Positions 52,165 to 60,443 of a stretch of 64,000 nt of DNA are shown in pieces. Under the pieces are notes generated by a model, which worked only from the letters and a program-made list of their open reading frames with translations, did no database searches and was not told where the DNA came from. The stretch lies in the NCBI RefSeq assembly GCF_900105395.1, contig NZ_LT629775.1, forward strand, positions 5,416,001-5,480,000, read 5' to 3'. This stretch comes from Streptomyces sp. TLI_053. GTDB taxonomy: Bacteria; Actinomycetota; Actinomycetes; Streptomycetales; Streptomycetaceae. Every line of letters starts with the position of its first letter. Position 1 is the stretch's first letter. The translations under genes were made by a program, and so were the position numbers.

Positions 52165-53330
52165 GGGAGACCACGGTCGGCATCGGGGCGGGAGCCGAGA
52201 ACGTCACGGGCGGGGCGGGCGGCACCGACATGGTGCTCAACATCGGCCCGCAGCACCCGGCGACCCACGGCGTGCTGCGCCTGCGCCTGGTGCTGGACGG
52301 CGAGCGCATCGTCAGCGCCGAGCCGGTGATCGGCTACATGCACCGGGGTGCGGAGAAGCTCTTCGAGGCCCGGGACTACCGGCAGATCATCATGCTGGCG
52401 AACCGGCACGACTGGCTCTCGGCCTTCTCCAACGAACTGGGCGTGGTGCTCGGCGTCGAGCGGATGCTCGGCATGGAGGTGCCCGAGCGGGCGGTGTGGA
52501 TCCGCACCCTGCTGGCCGAGCTGAACCGCGTCCTCAACCATCTGATGTTCCTCGGCTCCTACCCGCTGGAGCTGGGCGGGATCACCCCGATCTTCCACGC
52601 CTTCACCGGCCGCGAGGACCTCCAGCACGTGCTGGAGGAGGCCTCGGGCGGCCGCATGCACTACATGTTCAACCGGGTCGGCGGCCTCAAGGAGGACCTA
52701 CCGGCCGGCTGGCTCGGCCGGGTCCGCGCCGCCGTCGCCGTCGTCCGCTCCCAGCTGCCGGTCTTCGAGGACCTCGTGCTGGGCAACGAGATCTTCCGCG
52801 CCCGCACCGCCGGGGTCGGCGTCCTGACCCGGGCGCAGGCCGAGGCGTACGGCGCCAGCGGCCCGATCGCGCGGGCGAGCGGGCTGGACCTCGACCTGCG
52901 CCGGGACGAGCCCTACCTGGCGTACGGCAGCGAGGAGCTGCGGCAGGTGCTGACCGTGGTCACCCGCGAGGAGGGCGACTGCCTGGCCCGCTTCGAATGC
53001 CTGTTGGAGCAGACCGCCAACGCGCTCGACCTCGCCGACGCCTGCCTCGACAAGCTGGCCACGCTCGCTCCCGGGCCGGTCAACCTGCGGCTGCCCAAGG
53101 TGCTCAAGGCCCCGGAGGGCAGCACCTACGCCTGGACCGAGAACCCGCTCGGCGTCAACGGCTACTACCTGGTGTCGCGCGGCGACAAGACGCCGTGGCG
53201 GCTGAAGCTGCGCTCGGCCTCGTTCAACAACATCCAGACCCTGACCGAGCTGCTGCCGGGGACGCTGGTCGCGGACATGGTGGCGATCCTGGGCTCGATG
53301 TTCTTCGTCGTCGGCGACATCGACAAGTAG
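52161..53330 (+). CDS. nuoD: Orphan NADH-quinone oxidoreductase subunit D (NuoD-like)
   Basis: 389 aa from ATG 52161; ATG 52143 is an alternative. Homolog of the 49-kDa complex I subunit lining the quinone site at the peripheral-arm/membrane junction. Conserved blocks: LNIGPQHPATHGVLRLRLVL (quinone-site His36), GYMHRGAEKLFEARDY (Arg62, equivalent to NDUFS2 Arg85), WIRTLLAELNRVLNHLMFLG, SGGRMHYMFNRVGGLKEDLP and ENPLGVNGYYLVSRGDKTPW. The conserved quinone-binding Tyr of the RxDY motif is Trp85 (NRHDWLSAFSNE). No other nuo genes flank it, so it is probably a second copy outside the main nuo operon. Confidence 0.9.
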   Translation: MRETTVGIGAGAENVTGGAGGTDMVLNIGPQHPATHGVLRLRLVLDGERIVSAEPVIGYMHRGAEKLFEARDYRQIIMLANRHDWLSAFSNELGVVLGVERMLGMEVPERAVWIRTLLAELNRVLNHLMFLGSYPLELGGITPIFHAFTGREDLQHVLEEASGGRMHYMFNRVGGLKEDLPAGWLGRVRAAVAVVRSQLPVFEDLVLGNEIFRARTAGVGVLTRAQAEAYGASGPIARASGLDLDLRRDEPYLAYGSEELRQVLTVVTREEGDCLARFECLLEQTANALDLADACLDKLATLAPGPVNLRLPKVLKAPEGSTYAWTENPLGVNGYYLVSRGDKTPWRLKLRSASFNNIQTLTELLPGTLVADMVAILGSMFFVVGDIDK

Positions 53331-53334
53331 CCGG

Positions 53335-53361
53335 CCGGGGGCGGGCCGGGCCCGCCCCCGG
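53335..53361 (+). terminator. Terminator after the orphan nuoD
   Basis: 12-bp arms CCGGGGGCGGGC / GCCCGCCCCCGG with a CGG loop, starting 5 nt after the stop. Confidence 0.8.
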
Positions 53362-53390
53362 GGTGCGCCGCGGGGGCGCTCCCGCTCCGG

Positions 53391-54308
53391 TCACTTCTTC
53401 GGCGCCTTCGGCCGCTTCGCCGGGTCGGCCGGGTGCGGGGCCACCTTTCGGTCGCCCTTGGTGGCGATCCGCTCCTCGCAGAGGCCGGCCAGCGTCCTGT
53501 ACGCGGCCCGGCCCATCAGCTCGGTGAGCTCCGGGCGGTAGCTGACGTACACCGGGTCGGCGCCCTGGTGGGCGTCCGGGCTGCCGGTGCACCACCAGTG
53601 CAGGTCGTGGCCGCCCGGGCCCCAGCCCCGGCGGTCGTACTCGCCGATGGTGACCTGGAGGTAGCGGGTGTCGTCCGGCCGGTCGATCCAGTCGTAGGTC
53701 CGGCGCACCGGCAGCTGCCAGCAGACGTCCGGCTTGGTCTCCAGCGGCTCGCGGCCCTCCGCGAGCGCCAGCGCGTGCAGGGCGCAGCCCCCTCCGCCGG
53801 CGAAGCCGGGGCTGTTCACGAAGATGCAGGCGCCGTCGACCCGCCGGGTCTGGCGGTCGCCGTCCTCGTCGAACATGGTGATGCCGCCGTCGAGCCTGAG
53901 CCGGCCCTTGGCGTCGGTGCCGTGCGCGTGGTTCTCCCACAGCTCCGGGGTCAGCCGGGCCGCGTGGCCGGCCACGCGCTTCTCGTCGTCCTCGTCCGAG
54001 TAGTGCGCGCCCAGGGTGCAGCAGCCGTCGGACTCGCCCCGGCCCTCGCGGATGCCCTGGCAGCCCTGGCCGAAGATGCACGACCAGCGGGAGGTCAGCC
54101 AGGTCAGGTCGCAGCGGAAGACCTGCTCCTCGTGCTCGGGGTCGGTGAACTCGACCCAGGCGCGCGGGAAGTCGAGCGGGACCTCGGGGCGGAGTTCGGA
54201 GCGGAGGGTCGGCATCGCCAGGTCGACGGCGCCCGGGCCGCCGCTCCCGGACTTCTTCCTGCCGCCCTTGGGGGTGCCGCTGTGCTGGGACGTGTCTGCT
54301 GCTGCCAC
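53391..54308 (-). CDS. Cysteine-rich conserved hypothetical protein (DUF3109-like)
   Basis: 305 aa, cytosolic. Conserved-looking Cys clusters: FRCDLTW, then SCIFGQGCQGI, DGCCTLGAHY, ACIFVNS, GGGGCALHALALAEG and DVCWQLP. The spacing resembles metal or Fe-S binding families such as YkgJ/DUF3109, and H/W-rich HDLHWWCTG follows. The N-terminal ~30 residues are basic and Gly/Ser-rich. Function unknown. TACCCT lies 6 nt before the GTG, implying leaderless expression. Divergent from the Ppx/GppA gene. Confidence 0.72.
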   Translation of the reverse strand: MAAADTSQHSGTPKGGRKKSGSGGPGAVDLAMPTLRSELRPEVPLDFPRAWVEFTDPEHEEQVFRCDLTWLTSRWSCIFGQGCQGIREGRGESDGCCTLGAHYSDEDDEKRVAGHAARLTPELWENHAHGTDAKGRLRLDGGITMFDEDGDRQTRRVDGACIFVNSPGFAGGGGCALHALALAEGREPLETKPDVCWQLPVRRTYDWIDRPDDTRYLQVTIGEYDRRGWGPGGHDLHWWCTGSPDAHQGADPVYVSYRPELTELMGRAAYRTLAGLCEERIATKGDRKVAPHPADPAKRPKAPKK

Positions 54309-54314
54309 CCGGCA

Positions 54315-54320
54315 AGGGTA
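54315..54320 (-). promoter_or_regulatory. -10 box TACCCT of a leaderless promoter
   Basis: Six nt before the GTG of the Cys-rich protein gene. Confidence 0.5.
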
Positions 54321-54526
54321 GAGCCTCCGCGGAGCTGCGAACCGTCCGTGGTCGCGCGGTTCACGGCGAGTTCACCGCCGGGCCCGGTGAACGCCCGGTC
54401 AACACCGGCCGAATGCCGTTCGAACCGGGGCCCCGGTCCGGCGCGGGCCGACCGCCCCGGGCCGCGATCAGTACCCGGACCAGCACGAACACCGGCACGA
54501 CCGGTCTCGTTCGGCGTGAGATCGCG

Positions 54527-54532
54527 TAGCGT
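54527..54532 (+). promoter_or_regulatory. -10 box TAGCGT close to the ppx/gppA-like start
   Basis: Eight nt before the ATG; GGAGGG lies within the same short gap, so either leaderless or short-leader initiation is possible. Confidence 0.45.
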
Positions 54533-54540
54533 GGAGGGTT

Positions 54541-55503
54541 ATGCGACTCGGTGTGCTCGACGTAGGTTCCAACACGGTCCACTTCCTGGTGGTCGACGCC
54601 CACCCGGGCGCCGCCCCGCTGCCCGCGTACTCCCACAAGGCCGAGCTGCGGCTCGCCGAACTGCTCGACGAGCAGGGCGCGATCGGCGGGTCCGGGGTCG
54701 AGAAGCTGATCGGCATGATCGCTTCCTCGCTGCGGGTCGCCGAGGACAAGGGCGTGGTCGACATACTGCCCTTCGCCACCTCGGCCGTGCGCGAGGCCGC
54801 CAACGGCGAGGAGGTGCTCCGCCGGGTCGCCGAGGAGACCGGGGTCGAACTGCGGGTGCTCTCCGGCCAGGACGAGGCCCGGCTCACCTTCCTCGCGGTC
54901 CGCCGCTGGTTCGGCTGGTCCTCCGGCCGGCTGCTCAACCTCGACATCGGCGGCGGCTCGCTGGAGATCGCCTGCGGCCTGGACGAGCAGCCGGACGTGG
55001 CCTGCTCGGTGCCGCTGGGCGCCGGCCGGCTGACCGCCCGCTGGCTGCCCGGCGACGTCGCCGACCCCGAGCGGCTGCGCGAGCTCAGACGGCACATCCG
55101 GGCCGAGATCGCCACCGTCGTCGGCGAGATCTCCCGGCTCGGCGCGCCGGACCACGCCGTCGCCACCTCCAAGACCTTCAAGCAGCTGGCCCGGATGACC
55201 GGTGCCGCCCCGGCCGACGCGGGCCCGTACGCGGACCGCCGGCTCACCCGCCACAACCTCGCCGCCTGGCTGCCCCGGCTGTCCGCGATGACCGTCGCCG
55301 AGCGGGCGCAGATCCCCGGGGTGTCCGAGGGCCGCGCCAAGCAGCTGCTCGCGGGCGCGCTGGTCGCCGACGCGGCCATGGACCTGTTCGGCCTGGCCGA
55401 GCTGGACGTCTGCCCCTGGGCGCTGCGCGAGGGCATCATCCTGCGCCGGCTGGACGCCATGGACAGCCCGGCCGACCGCCGCCGGCCCGTGCTCACCCCC
55501 TGA
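54541..55503 (+). CDS. Ppx/GppA family phosphatase
   Basis: 320 aa ASKHA-fold exopolyphosphatase / pppGpp phosphohydrolase family. Phosphate-binding loops LGVLDVGSNTVHFLVVDAHP at ~3-22 and LNLDIGGGSLEIACGLDEQP at ~136-155, with TSAVREAANGEEVL carrying the catalytic Glu region. This is the short actinobacterial form without the C-terminal HD-like domains of E. coli GppA (~500 aa). Substrate preference (polyphosphate or pppGpp) cannot be told from sequence. It heads a rightward run of genes. Confidence 0.9.
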   Translation: MRLGVLDVGSNTVHFLVVDAHPGAAPLPAYSHKAELRLAELLDEQGAIGGSGVEKLIGMIASSLRVAEDKGVVDILPFATSAVREAANGEEVLRRVAEETGVELRVLSGQDEARLTFLAVRRWFGWSSGRLLNLDIGGGSLEIACGLDEQPDVACSVPLGAGRLTARWLPGDVADPERLRELRRHIRAEIATVVGEISRLGAPDHAVATSKTFKQLARMTGAAPADAGPYADRRLTRHNLAAWLPRLSAMTVAERAQIPGVSEGRAKQLLAGALVADAAMDLFGLAELDVCPWALREGIILRRLDAMDSPADRRRPVLTP

Positions 55504-55565
55504 CCGCAGGGGGCGGGGCGGCCTGGCGCGCGCCGACCGGCTCCCCGTTCCGGGCGCGGTCCGCT

Positions 55566-55571
55566 TACGCT
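55566..55571 (+). promoter_or_regulatory. -10 box TACGCT of a leaderless promoter
   Basis: Seven nt before the GTG at 55579, with no SD; supports the long N-terminal extension being translated. Confidence 0.5.
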
Positions 55572-55578
55572 GTCTCCC

Positions 55579-56982
55579 GTGGCGCAACCAGCGGACGAGG
55601 ACGGGACGCGGGAGGGCCGTGCGCCCCGGGACGGGAAGCCGCGGCCGGACGCCCCGCGCCGCGCCGGGCGCCGCACCGGACCTGATCCCGCTCCGGACGT
55701 GGCTCCGGACGTCGTTGCGGACACCGACCCGACCCCTGGCCCGGACACCGGTCCCGGGGCTCCCGCGCCGGCCCGCAAGCTCGGCAAGGCGGTCAAGGGC
55801 GTCAGGCCGGCGAAGGGCGTCAAGGCGGTGCAGGCGGCCCGGGAGGCGGCCGGCGGCGTCGCCGAGAAGGCCGCCCGCAAGGCCGCGAGCCGCGCGGCCG
55901 GCAAGGCCACGAAGGCGACCAAGGCGACCGAGGCCACCGGGACGACCGGGCCCACCGGTGCGACCGGACCCGCCGCGGCCGCCGGGGCGGCGAAGACCGC
56001 CAGGACGCGCAAGGGGCCCAAGGCCCCCGGCACCGAGCCCACCCGCACCGCCCGGGCGGCCGGCGCCGCCAAGGCCGCCGTCCAGTCCGTGAAGTCGGTC
56101 AAGGCCGCCCGCCAGGCCGCCGCCCGCCCGCCGCTGCTGCGCACCACCGACCGCCTGGTCCTGCCCCCGCACCCGGCCCTGCACATCCCGGACACCAAGG
56201 TCGTGCTCTCCACCGCCTCGGTCTACCCGGCCACCACCGCGGTCGCCTTCGAGCTGGCCGCCAAACTCGGCTACGACGGTGTCGAGGTGATGGTCTGGAA
56301 CGACCCGGTCAGCCAGGACGTCGAGGCGCTGCGCCGGCTCTCCGACGCCCATCGGATGCCGGTCCTCGCGGTGCACGCGCCGTGCCTGCTGATCACCCAG
56401 CGGGTGTGGAGCACCGACCCGTGGACCAAGCTGGTCCGCGCCCGCGCGGCGGCCGAGAAGCTCGGCGCGAGCGCGGTGGTGGTCCATCCGCCGTTCCGCT
56501 GGCAGCGCCAGTACGCCCGGGAGTTCGTCGAGGGCATCCACCGGATGGCGGGCGAGACGGACGTCCGTTTCGCGGTCGAGAACATGTACCCGTGGCGCTA
56601 CAAGGACCGCGAGATGCTGGCGTACGCGCCGGGCTGGGACGTCACCGAGGAGGAGTACCGGCACTTCACCATCGACCTGTCGCACGTCGCCACCTCGCGG
56701 GTGGACGCCTTCGCGATGGTCGAGCGGATGGGCGACCGGCTCGCCCACATCCACCTGGCGGACGGCTCCGGCTCCGGCAAGGACGAGCACCTCATCCCCG
56801 GCCGGGGCAAGCAGCCCTGCGCCGAACTGCTGGAACACCTCGCCCGGACCGGCTTCGACGGCCACGTCGTGCTGGAGGTCAACACCCGCCGCTCCGCGTC
56901 GCCCGCCGAACGCGAGGCCGACCTGGCCGAGGCCCTCGCCTTCACCCGCTTGCACCTGGCCACCCCCGCGCGCGTACGCTGA
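55579..56982 (+). CDS. Sugar phosphate isomerase/epimerase (AP-endonuclease-2 TIM barrel) with histone H1-like N-terminal tail
   Basis: 467 aa. Residues ~205-465 form a xylose-isomerase-like TIM barrel: KVVLSTASVYPATTAVAFEL, YDGVEVMVWNDPVSQDVEAL, ASAVVVHPPFRWQRQYAREF, RFAVENMYPWR (metal Glu), FTIDLSHVATSRVDAF, AHIHLADGSGSGKDEHLIPG (metal His/Asp) and GHVVLEVNTRR (metal Glu). The metal-site residues look complete. Residues 1-185 are unlike usual family members: an acidic/Pro start, then Lys/Ala-rich KAVKGVRPAKGVKAVQ and KAARKAASRAAGKATKATK segments. GC3 bias is kept throughout this tail. Substrate unknown. Confidence 0.82.
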   Translation: MAQPADEDGTREGRAPRDGKPRPDAPRRAGRRTGPDPAPDVAPDVVADTDPTPGPDTGPGAPAPARKLGKAVKGVRPAKGVKAVQAAREAAGGVAEKAARKAASRAAGKATKATKATEATGTTGPTGATGPAAAAGAAKTARTRKGPKAPGTEPTRTARAAGAAKAAVQSVKSVKAARQAAARPPLLRTTDRLVLPPHPALHIPDTKVVLSTASVYPATTAVAFELAAKLGYDGVEVMVWNDPVSQDVEALRRLSDAHRMPVLAVHAPCLLITQRVWSTDPWTKLVRARAAAEKLGASAVVVHPPFRWQRQYAREFVEGIHRMAGETDVRFAVENMYPWRYKDREMLAYAPGWDVTEEEYRHFTIDLSHVATSRVDAFAMVERMGDRLAHIHLADGSGSGKDEHLIPGRGKQPCAELLEHLARTGFDGHVVLEVNTRRSASPAEREADLAEALAFTRLHLATPARVR

Positions 56983-57014
56983 CGGCACACGAACTGCCGT
57001 CCACAGGGGGACAC

Positions 57015-57803
57015 ATGGCGGAAAAGACCGGGCCCGGGCCGAGCAGCGACTTCCGTGAACTGGCGAAGTCCTTCGGCGGCGTGGCGGCGGAGTACGACCG
57101 GGCCAGGCCCTCGTACCCGCAGGAGTTGTTCGACGCGCTGGAGCGGCTGGCCGGGCGCGGCCTGAAGGGCGCGCGGGTGCTGGACGTCGGCGCCGGCACC
57201 GGCATCTCGACCCGGCTGCTGGCCGCCCGCGGCGCCGACGTGCTCGCGGTGGAACCGACCGCGGGCATGGCCGAGCAGTTCCTCGCCGTCTCGCCCGGGC
57301 TCGGCCTGGTCCGCGGCAGCGGCGACGAGCTGCCCTTCCACGACGGCTCGGCGGACTTCGTCACCTACGCCCAGGCCTTCCACTGGACCCGCCCGGAGCG
57401 CTCGGTGCCCGAGGCGATCCGGGTGCTGCGGCCCGGCGGCGCGCTGGCCGTCTGGTGGAACGTGAAGGACAGCGGCGTGGCCTGGGTGCGGGCGATGGGC
57501 GAGCGGCTCGCCGCCGCGCTGCCCACGAGCTACCACGGCTACGGCGCCGTGAACGAGATCGGCTCCCACCTCGCCCCGTACGACCTGCGGACCGAGCACG
57601 CCGTGCTCCGCTGGGAGCGCCGGATCACCGTCGACCACCTGATCACCGACCTCACCTCCCGCTCCTACCTCGCCGTCCTCACCCCGGAGCAGCGCGCACC
57701 GCTGCTGGCGGTCGAGCGCGAGGCCCTGCTGGCGGAGTTCCCGGACGGCACGGTGGTCGAGCCGTACGTGCTGGACCTGACCGTCGCGGTCACCCCGTCC
57801 TGA
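57015..57803 (+). CDS. Class I SAM-dependent methyltransferase
   Basis: 262 aa. SAM motif I VLDVGAGTGISTRLLAARGA at ~56-75, acidic residue VLAVEPTAGM, motif II DFVTYAQAFHWTRPER and post-motif VLRPGGALAVWWN: the UbiE/Methyltransf_11 type. The second half resembles the cyclopropane/trans-aconitate type but the acceptor is unknown. ATG 57015 follows AGGGGG; TACGCT at 56975-56980, inside the end of the isomerase gene, may provide its own promoter with a ~28-nt leader. The isomerase stop is 32 nt upstream. Confidence 0.88.
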   Translation: MAEKTGPGPSSDFRELAKSFGGVAAEYDRARPSYPQELFDALERLAGRGLKGARVLDVGAGTGISTRLLAARGADVLAVEPTAGMAEQFLAVSPGLGLVRGSGDELPFHDGSADFVTYAQAFHWTRPERSVPEAIRVLRPGGALAVWWNVKDSGVAWVRAMGERLAAALPTSYHGYGAVNEIGSHLAPYDLRTEHAVLRWERRITVDHLITDLTSRSYLAVLTPEQRAPLLAVEREALLAEFPDGTVVEPYVLDLTVAVTPS

Positions 57804-57890
57804 CCCGCGCCGGGGGCGGCCCGGCCCCGGGGTGCGGCCACCCGGCTGACCGCATCGCGGACGCCGGGTCCGCCGCCCGGACGGCGGGCG

Positions 57891-57896
57891 TAGGCT
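57891..57896 (+). promoter_or_regulatory. -10 box TAGGCT of ilvD
   Basis: About 74 nt before the ilvD GTG; unlike its neighbours this gene has a leader with GAAGGAG SD (57954-57960). Confidence 0.4.
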
Positions 57897-57969
57897 CGAC
57901 AGACACAGTGGTCCCGCACCCTCCTGATCGAGCGGGGCCGCCAGCCAGTCTCCGAAGGAGTCGAGCACA

Positions 57970-59814
57970 GTGCCCGAGCTGAGGTCCCGTACGGTCACCC
58001 ACGGTCGCAACATGGCAGGCGCCCGGGCGCTTCTCCGGGCGGCCGGCGTAGCCCGCGAGGACTTCGGCAAGCCGATCGTCGCGGTCGCCAACTCCTTCAC
58101 CGAGTTCGTCCCCGGTCACACCCACCTCCAGCCGGTCGGCCGGATCGTGTCCGAGGCGATCAAGCAGGCCGGCGGCATCCCCCGCGAGTTCAACACCATC
58201 GCGGTGGACGACGGCATCGCGATGGGCCACAGCGGCATGCTCTACTCGCTGCCCTCGCGCGACCTGATCGCGGACTCGGTCGAGTACATGGTCAACGCGC
58301 ACTGCGCGGACGCACTGATCTGCATCTCCAACTGCGACAAGATCACCCCCGGCATGCTGATGGCCGCCCTGCGGCTGAACATCCCCACGGTGTTCGTCTC
58401 CGGCGGCCCGATGGAGGCCGGCAAGGCCACCCTGGTCGACGGCACGGTGCGCAAGCTCGACCTGGTCGACGCGATCTCCCAGGCGGTGAACGAGAACGTC
58501 TCCGACGAGGACATCGCGATCATCGAGGAGAACGCCTGTCCGACCTGCGGCTCCTGCTCGGGCATGTTCACCGCCAACTCGATGAACTGCCTCACCGAGG
58601 CGATCGGCCTCTCGCTGCCCGGCAACGGCTCGCTGCTCGCCACCCACACCGCCCGCCGGGCGCTGTACGAGGCCGCCGGCCGGACCGTGGTCGAGATCAC
58701 GAACCGGCACTACGGCCAGGACGACGACTCCGTCCTGCCGCGCTCGATCGCCTCCCGCGCCGCCTTCGAGAACGCGATGGCCCTCGACATCGCCATGGGC
58801 GGCTCGACCAACACCATCCTCCACCTGCTCGCCGCCGCCCAGGAGGCCGAGCTGGACTTCGACCTGCGGGCCATCGACGCGATCTCCCGCAAGGTGCCGT
58901 GCCTGTCCAAGGTCGCGCCCAACGGCGCCTACTACATGGAGGACGTGCACCGGGCCGGCGGGATCCCCGCCATCCTCGGCGAACTGCACCGGGGCGGGCT
59001 GCTGAACGAGGACGTGCACACCGTGCACTCCGACTCGCTCACCGAGTGGCTCAAGACCTGGGACGTGCGCGGCGGCTCGCCGTCCGCCGAGGCCGTCGAG
59101 CTGTGGCACGCCGCCCCCGGCTGCGTCCGCTCCGCCGAGGCCTTCTCGCAGTCCGAGCGCTGGGAGTCGCTGGACACCGACGGCGCGGGGGGCTGCATCC
59201 GCTCGGTCGAGCACGCCTACTCCGTCGAGGGCGGACTCGCCGTGCTGTACGGCAACCTCGCCGAGGACGGCTGCATCGTGAAGACCGCCGGTGTCGACGA
59301 GTCGATCTGGACGTTCAGCGGCCCGGCCGTCGTGGTCGAGTCCCAGGAGGACGCGGTCGAGGCGATCCTCGCCAAGCGGATCAAGGAGGGCGACGTCGTC
59401 GTCATCCGCTACGAGGGTCCGAAGGGCGGCCCCGGCATGCAGGAGATGCTCTACCCGACCTCCTTCCTCAAGGGCCGGGGCCTGGGCAAGGCCTGCGCGC
59501 TGGTCACCGACGGCCGCTTCTCCGGCGGCACCTCGGGCCTGTCGATCGGCCACGCCTCCCCGGAGGCCGCGTCCGGCGGCACCATCGCCCTGGTCGAGGA
59601 CGGCGACACCATCGCCATCGACATCCCGGGCCGGCGGATCGCGCTGGAGGTCCCGGCCGAGGTCCTGGACGAGCGCCGCCGCGCCCTGGAGGCCGGCCAC
59701 GGCTACCGGCCGAAGAACCGCGACCGCCAGGTCAGCCAGGCCCTGCGCGCCTACGCCGCGATGGCCACCTCCGCCGACAAGGGCGCCGTCCGGGACGTCA
59801 GCAAGCTCGGCTGA
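57970..59814 (+). CDS. ilvD: Dihydroxy-acid dehydratase IlvD
   Basis: 614 aa. Fe-S dehydratase making the 2-keto acid precursors of Val, Ile, Leu and pantothenate. Cluster Cys motifs CISNCDKITPGMLMAALRLN and ENACPTCGSCSGMFTANSMN, plus VDDGIAMGHSGMLYSLPSRD and TDGRFSGGTSGLSIGHASPE, are canonical. Length (~615) fits the [4Fe-4S] E. coli type. GTG start with GAAGGAG 9 nt upstream. Ends at a 15-bp terminator. Other ilv genes are not in the window. Confidence 0.97.
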   Translation: MPELRSRTVTHGRNMAGARALLRAAGVAREDFGKPIVAVANSFTEFVPGHTHLQPVGRIVSEAIKQAGGIPREFNTIAVDDGIAMGHSGMLYSLPSRDLIADSVEYMVNAHCADALICISNCDKITPGMLMAALRLNIPTVFVSGGPMEAGKATLVDGTVRKLDLVDAISQAVNENVSDEDIAIIEENACPTCGSCSGMFTANSMNCLTEAIGLSLPGNGSLLATHTARRALYEAAGRTVVEITNRHYGQDDDSVLPRSIASRAAFENAMALDIAMGGSTNTILHLLAAAQEAELDFDLRAIDAISRKVPCLSKVAPNGAYYMEDVHRAGGIPAILGELHRGGLLNEDVHTVHSDSLTEWLKTWDVRGGSPSAEAVELWHAAPGCVRSAEAFSQSERWESLDTDGAGGCIRSVEHAYSVEGGLAVLYGNLAEDGCIVKTAGVDESIWTFSGPAVVVESQEDAVEAILAKRIKEGDVVVIRYEGPKGGPGMQEMLYPTSFLKGRGLGKACALVTDGRFSGGTSGLSIGHASPEAASGGTIALVEDGDTIAIDIPGRRIALEVPAEVLDERRRALEAGHGYRPKNRDRQVSQALRAYAAMATSADKGAVRDVSKLG

Positions 59815-59830
59815 CCCCCACCGCGACCAC

Positions 59831-59863
59831 GAGGCGCCGTCCCGGCCACCGGGACGGCGCCTC
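59831..59863 (+). terminator. Terminator after ilvD
   Basis: Perfect 15-bp stem (59831-59845 with 59849-59863), loop CCA, then CGGCTTTCC. Confidence 0.9.
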
Positions 59864-59883
59864 CGGCTTTCCCGGCCACCGGG

Positions 59884-59889
59884 GATAAT
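59884..59889 (+). promoter_or_regulatory. -10 box GATAAT of a leaderless promoter
   Basis: Seven nt before the GTG at 59897; close to TATAAT, no SD. Confidence 0.6.
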
Positions 59890-59896
59890 CGGATCC

Positions 59897-60424
59897 GTGA
59901 CCCAGGAACGCACCCCCAGCACCCAGCCCGCCGGCGCCCCCGAGCCGGAGCCGATCCGCTGGTTCGGCACCAGCTGGGTCGGGCGCGGCGGCGACTACCG
60001 GCTGCGCCGCGTCCTCGTCCCGGTCGGGGCGCTGCTCGCCGCCGCGGCCGGCGCCTTCGTGCTGCGCCTCGCCGTCGAGGGCATCCAGGTCGCCGACAAC
60101 GGCGGCTTCCTCAACGGACTGCTGGTCGCCGCCGTCGCGGTCTGCTCGCTGCTCGCCGCGCTGCGCACCTGGAAGCTGCTCACCGAGGGCCGGGACGCGC
60201 TGACCGGCTGGATGGCCGAGGACAGGTCGCTCGGCGTGGTCTGGGTGATCGGCGGGGTCGGCTCCCTGCTCGCCTACTTCCTCCGCGCCCTGCGCGAGGC
60301 CCCCGGCGAGGCCCTCCACCGGGCCGCCTACGAGCAGGCGCTCGCCCAGCACGAGCGGCGGCAGGCCGGCCGCAGCGGCCGGCCCGGCAGCACGGGCCCG
60401 GGCCGGGGCCGGCGCAAGCGCTGA
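59897..60424 (+). CDS. Hypothetical membrane protein, three predicted helices
   Basis: 175 aa. The N-terminal ~40 residues are cytosolic, then come membrane segments VLVPVGALLAAAAGAFVLRL, LNGLLVAAVAVCSLLAALRT and LGVVWVIGGVGSLLAYFL. The C-terminal ~40 residues are basic and Gly/Arg-rich (GRSGRPGSTGPGRGRRKR). No recognised family or catalytic motif. Start GTG fixed by GATAAT 7 nt upstream. Convergent with the next gene, 19 bp between stops. Confidence 0.7.
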   Translation: MTQERTPSTQPAGAPEPEPIRWFGTSWVGRGGDYRLRRVLVPVGALLAAAAGAFVLRLAVEGIQVADNGGFLNGLLVAAVAVCSLLAALRTWKLLTEGRDALTGWMAEDRSLGVVWVIGGVGSLLAYFLRALREAPGEALHRAAYEQALAQHERRQAGRSGRPGSTGPGRGRRKR

Positions 60425-60443
60425 GCCACCGGCCCGGCGCCGG

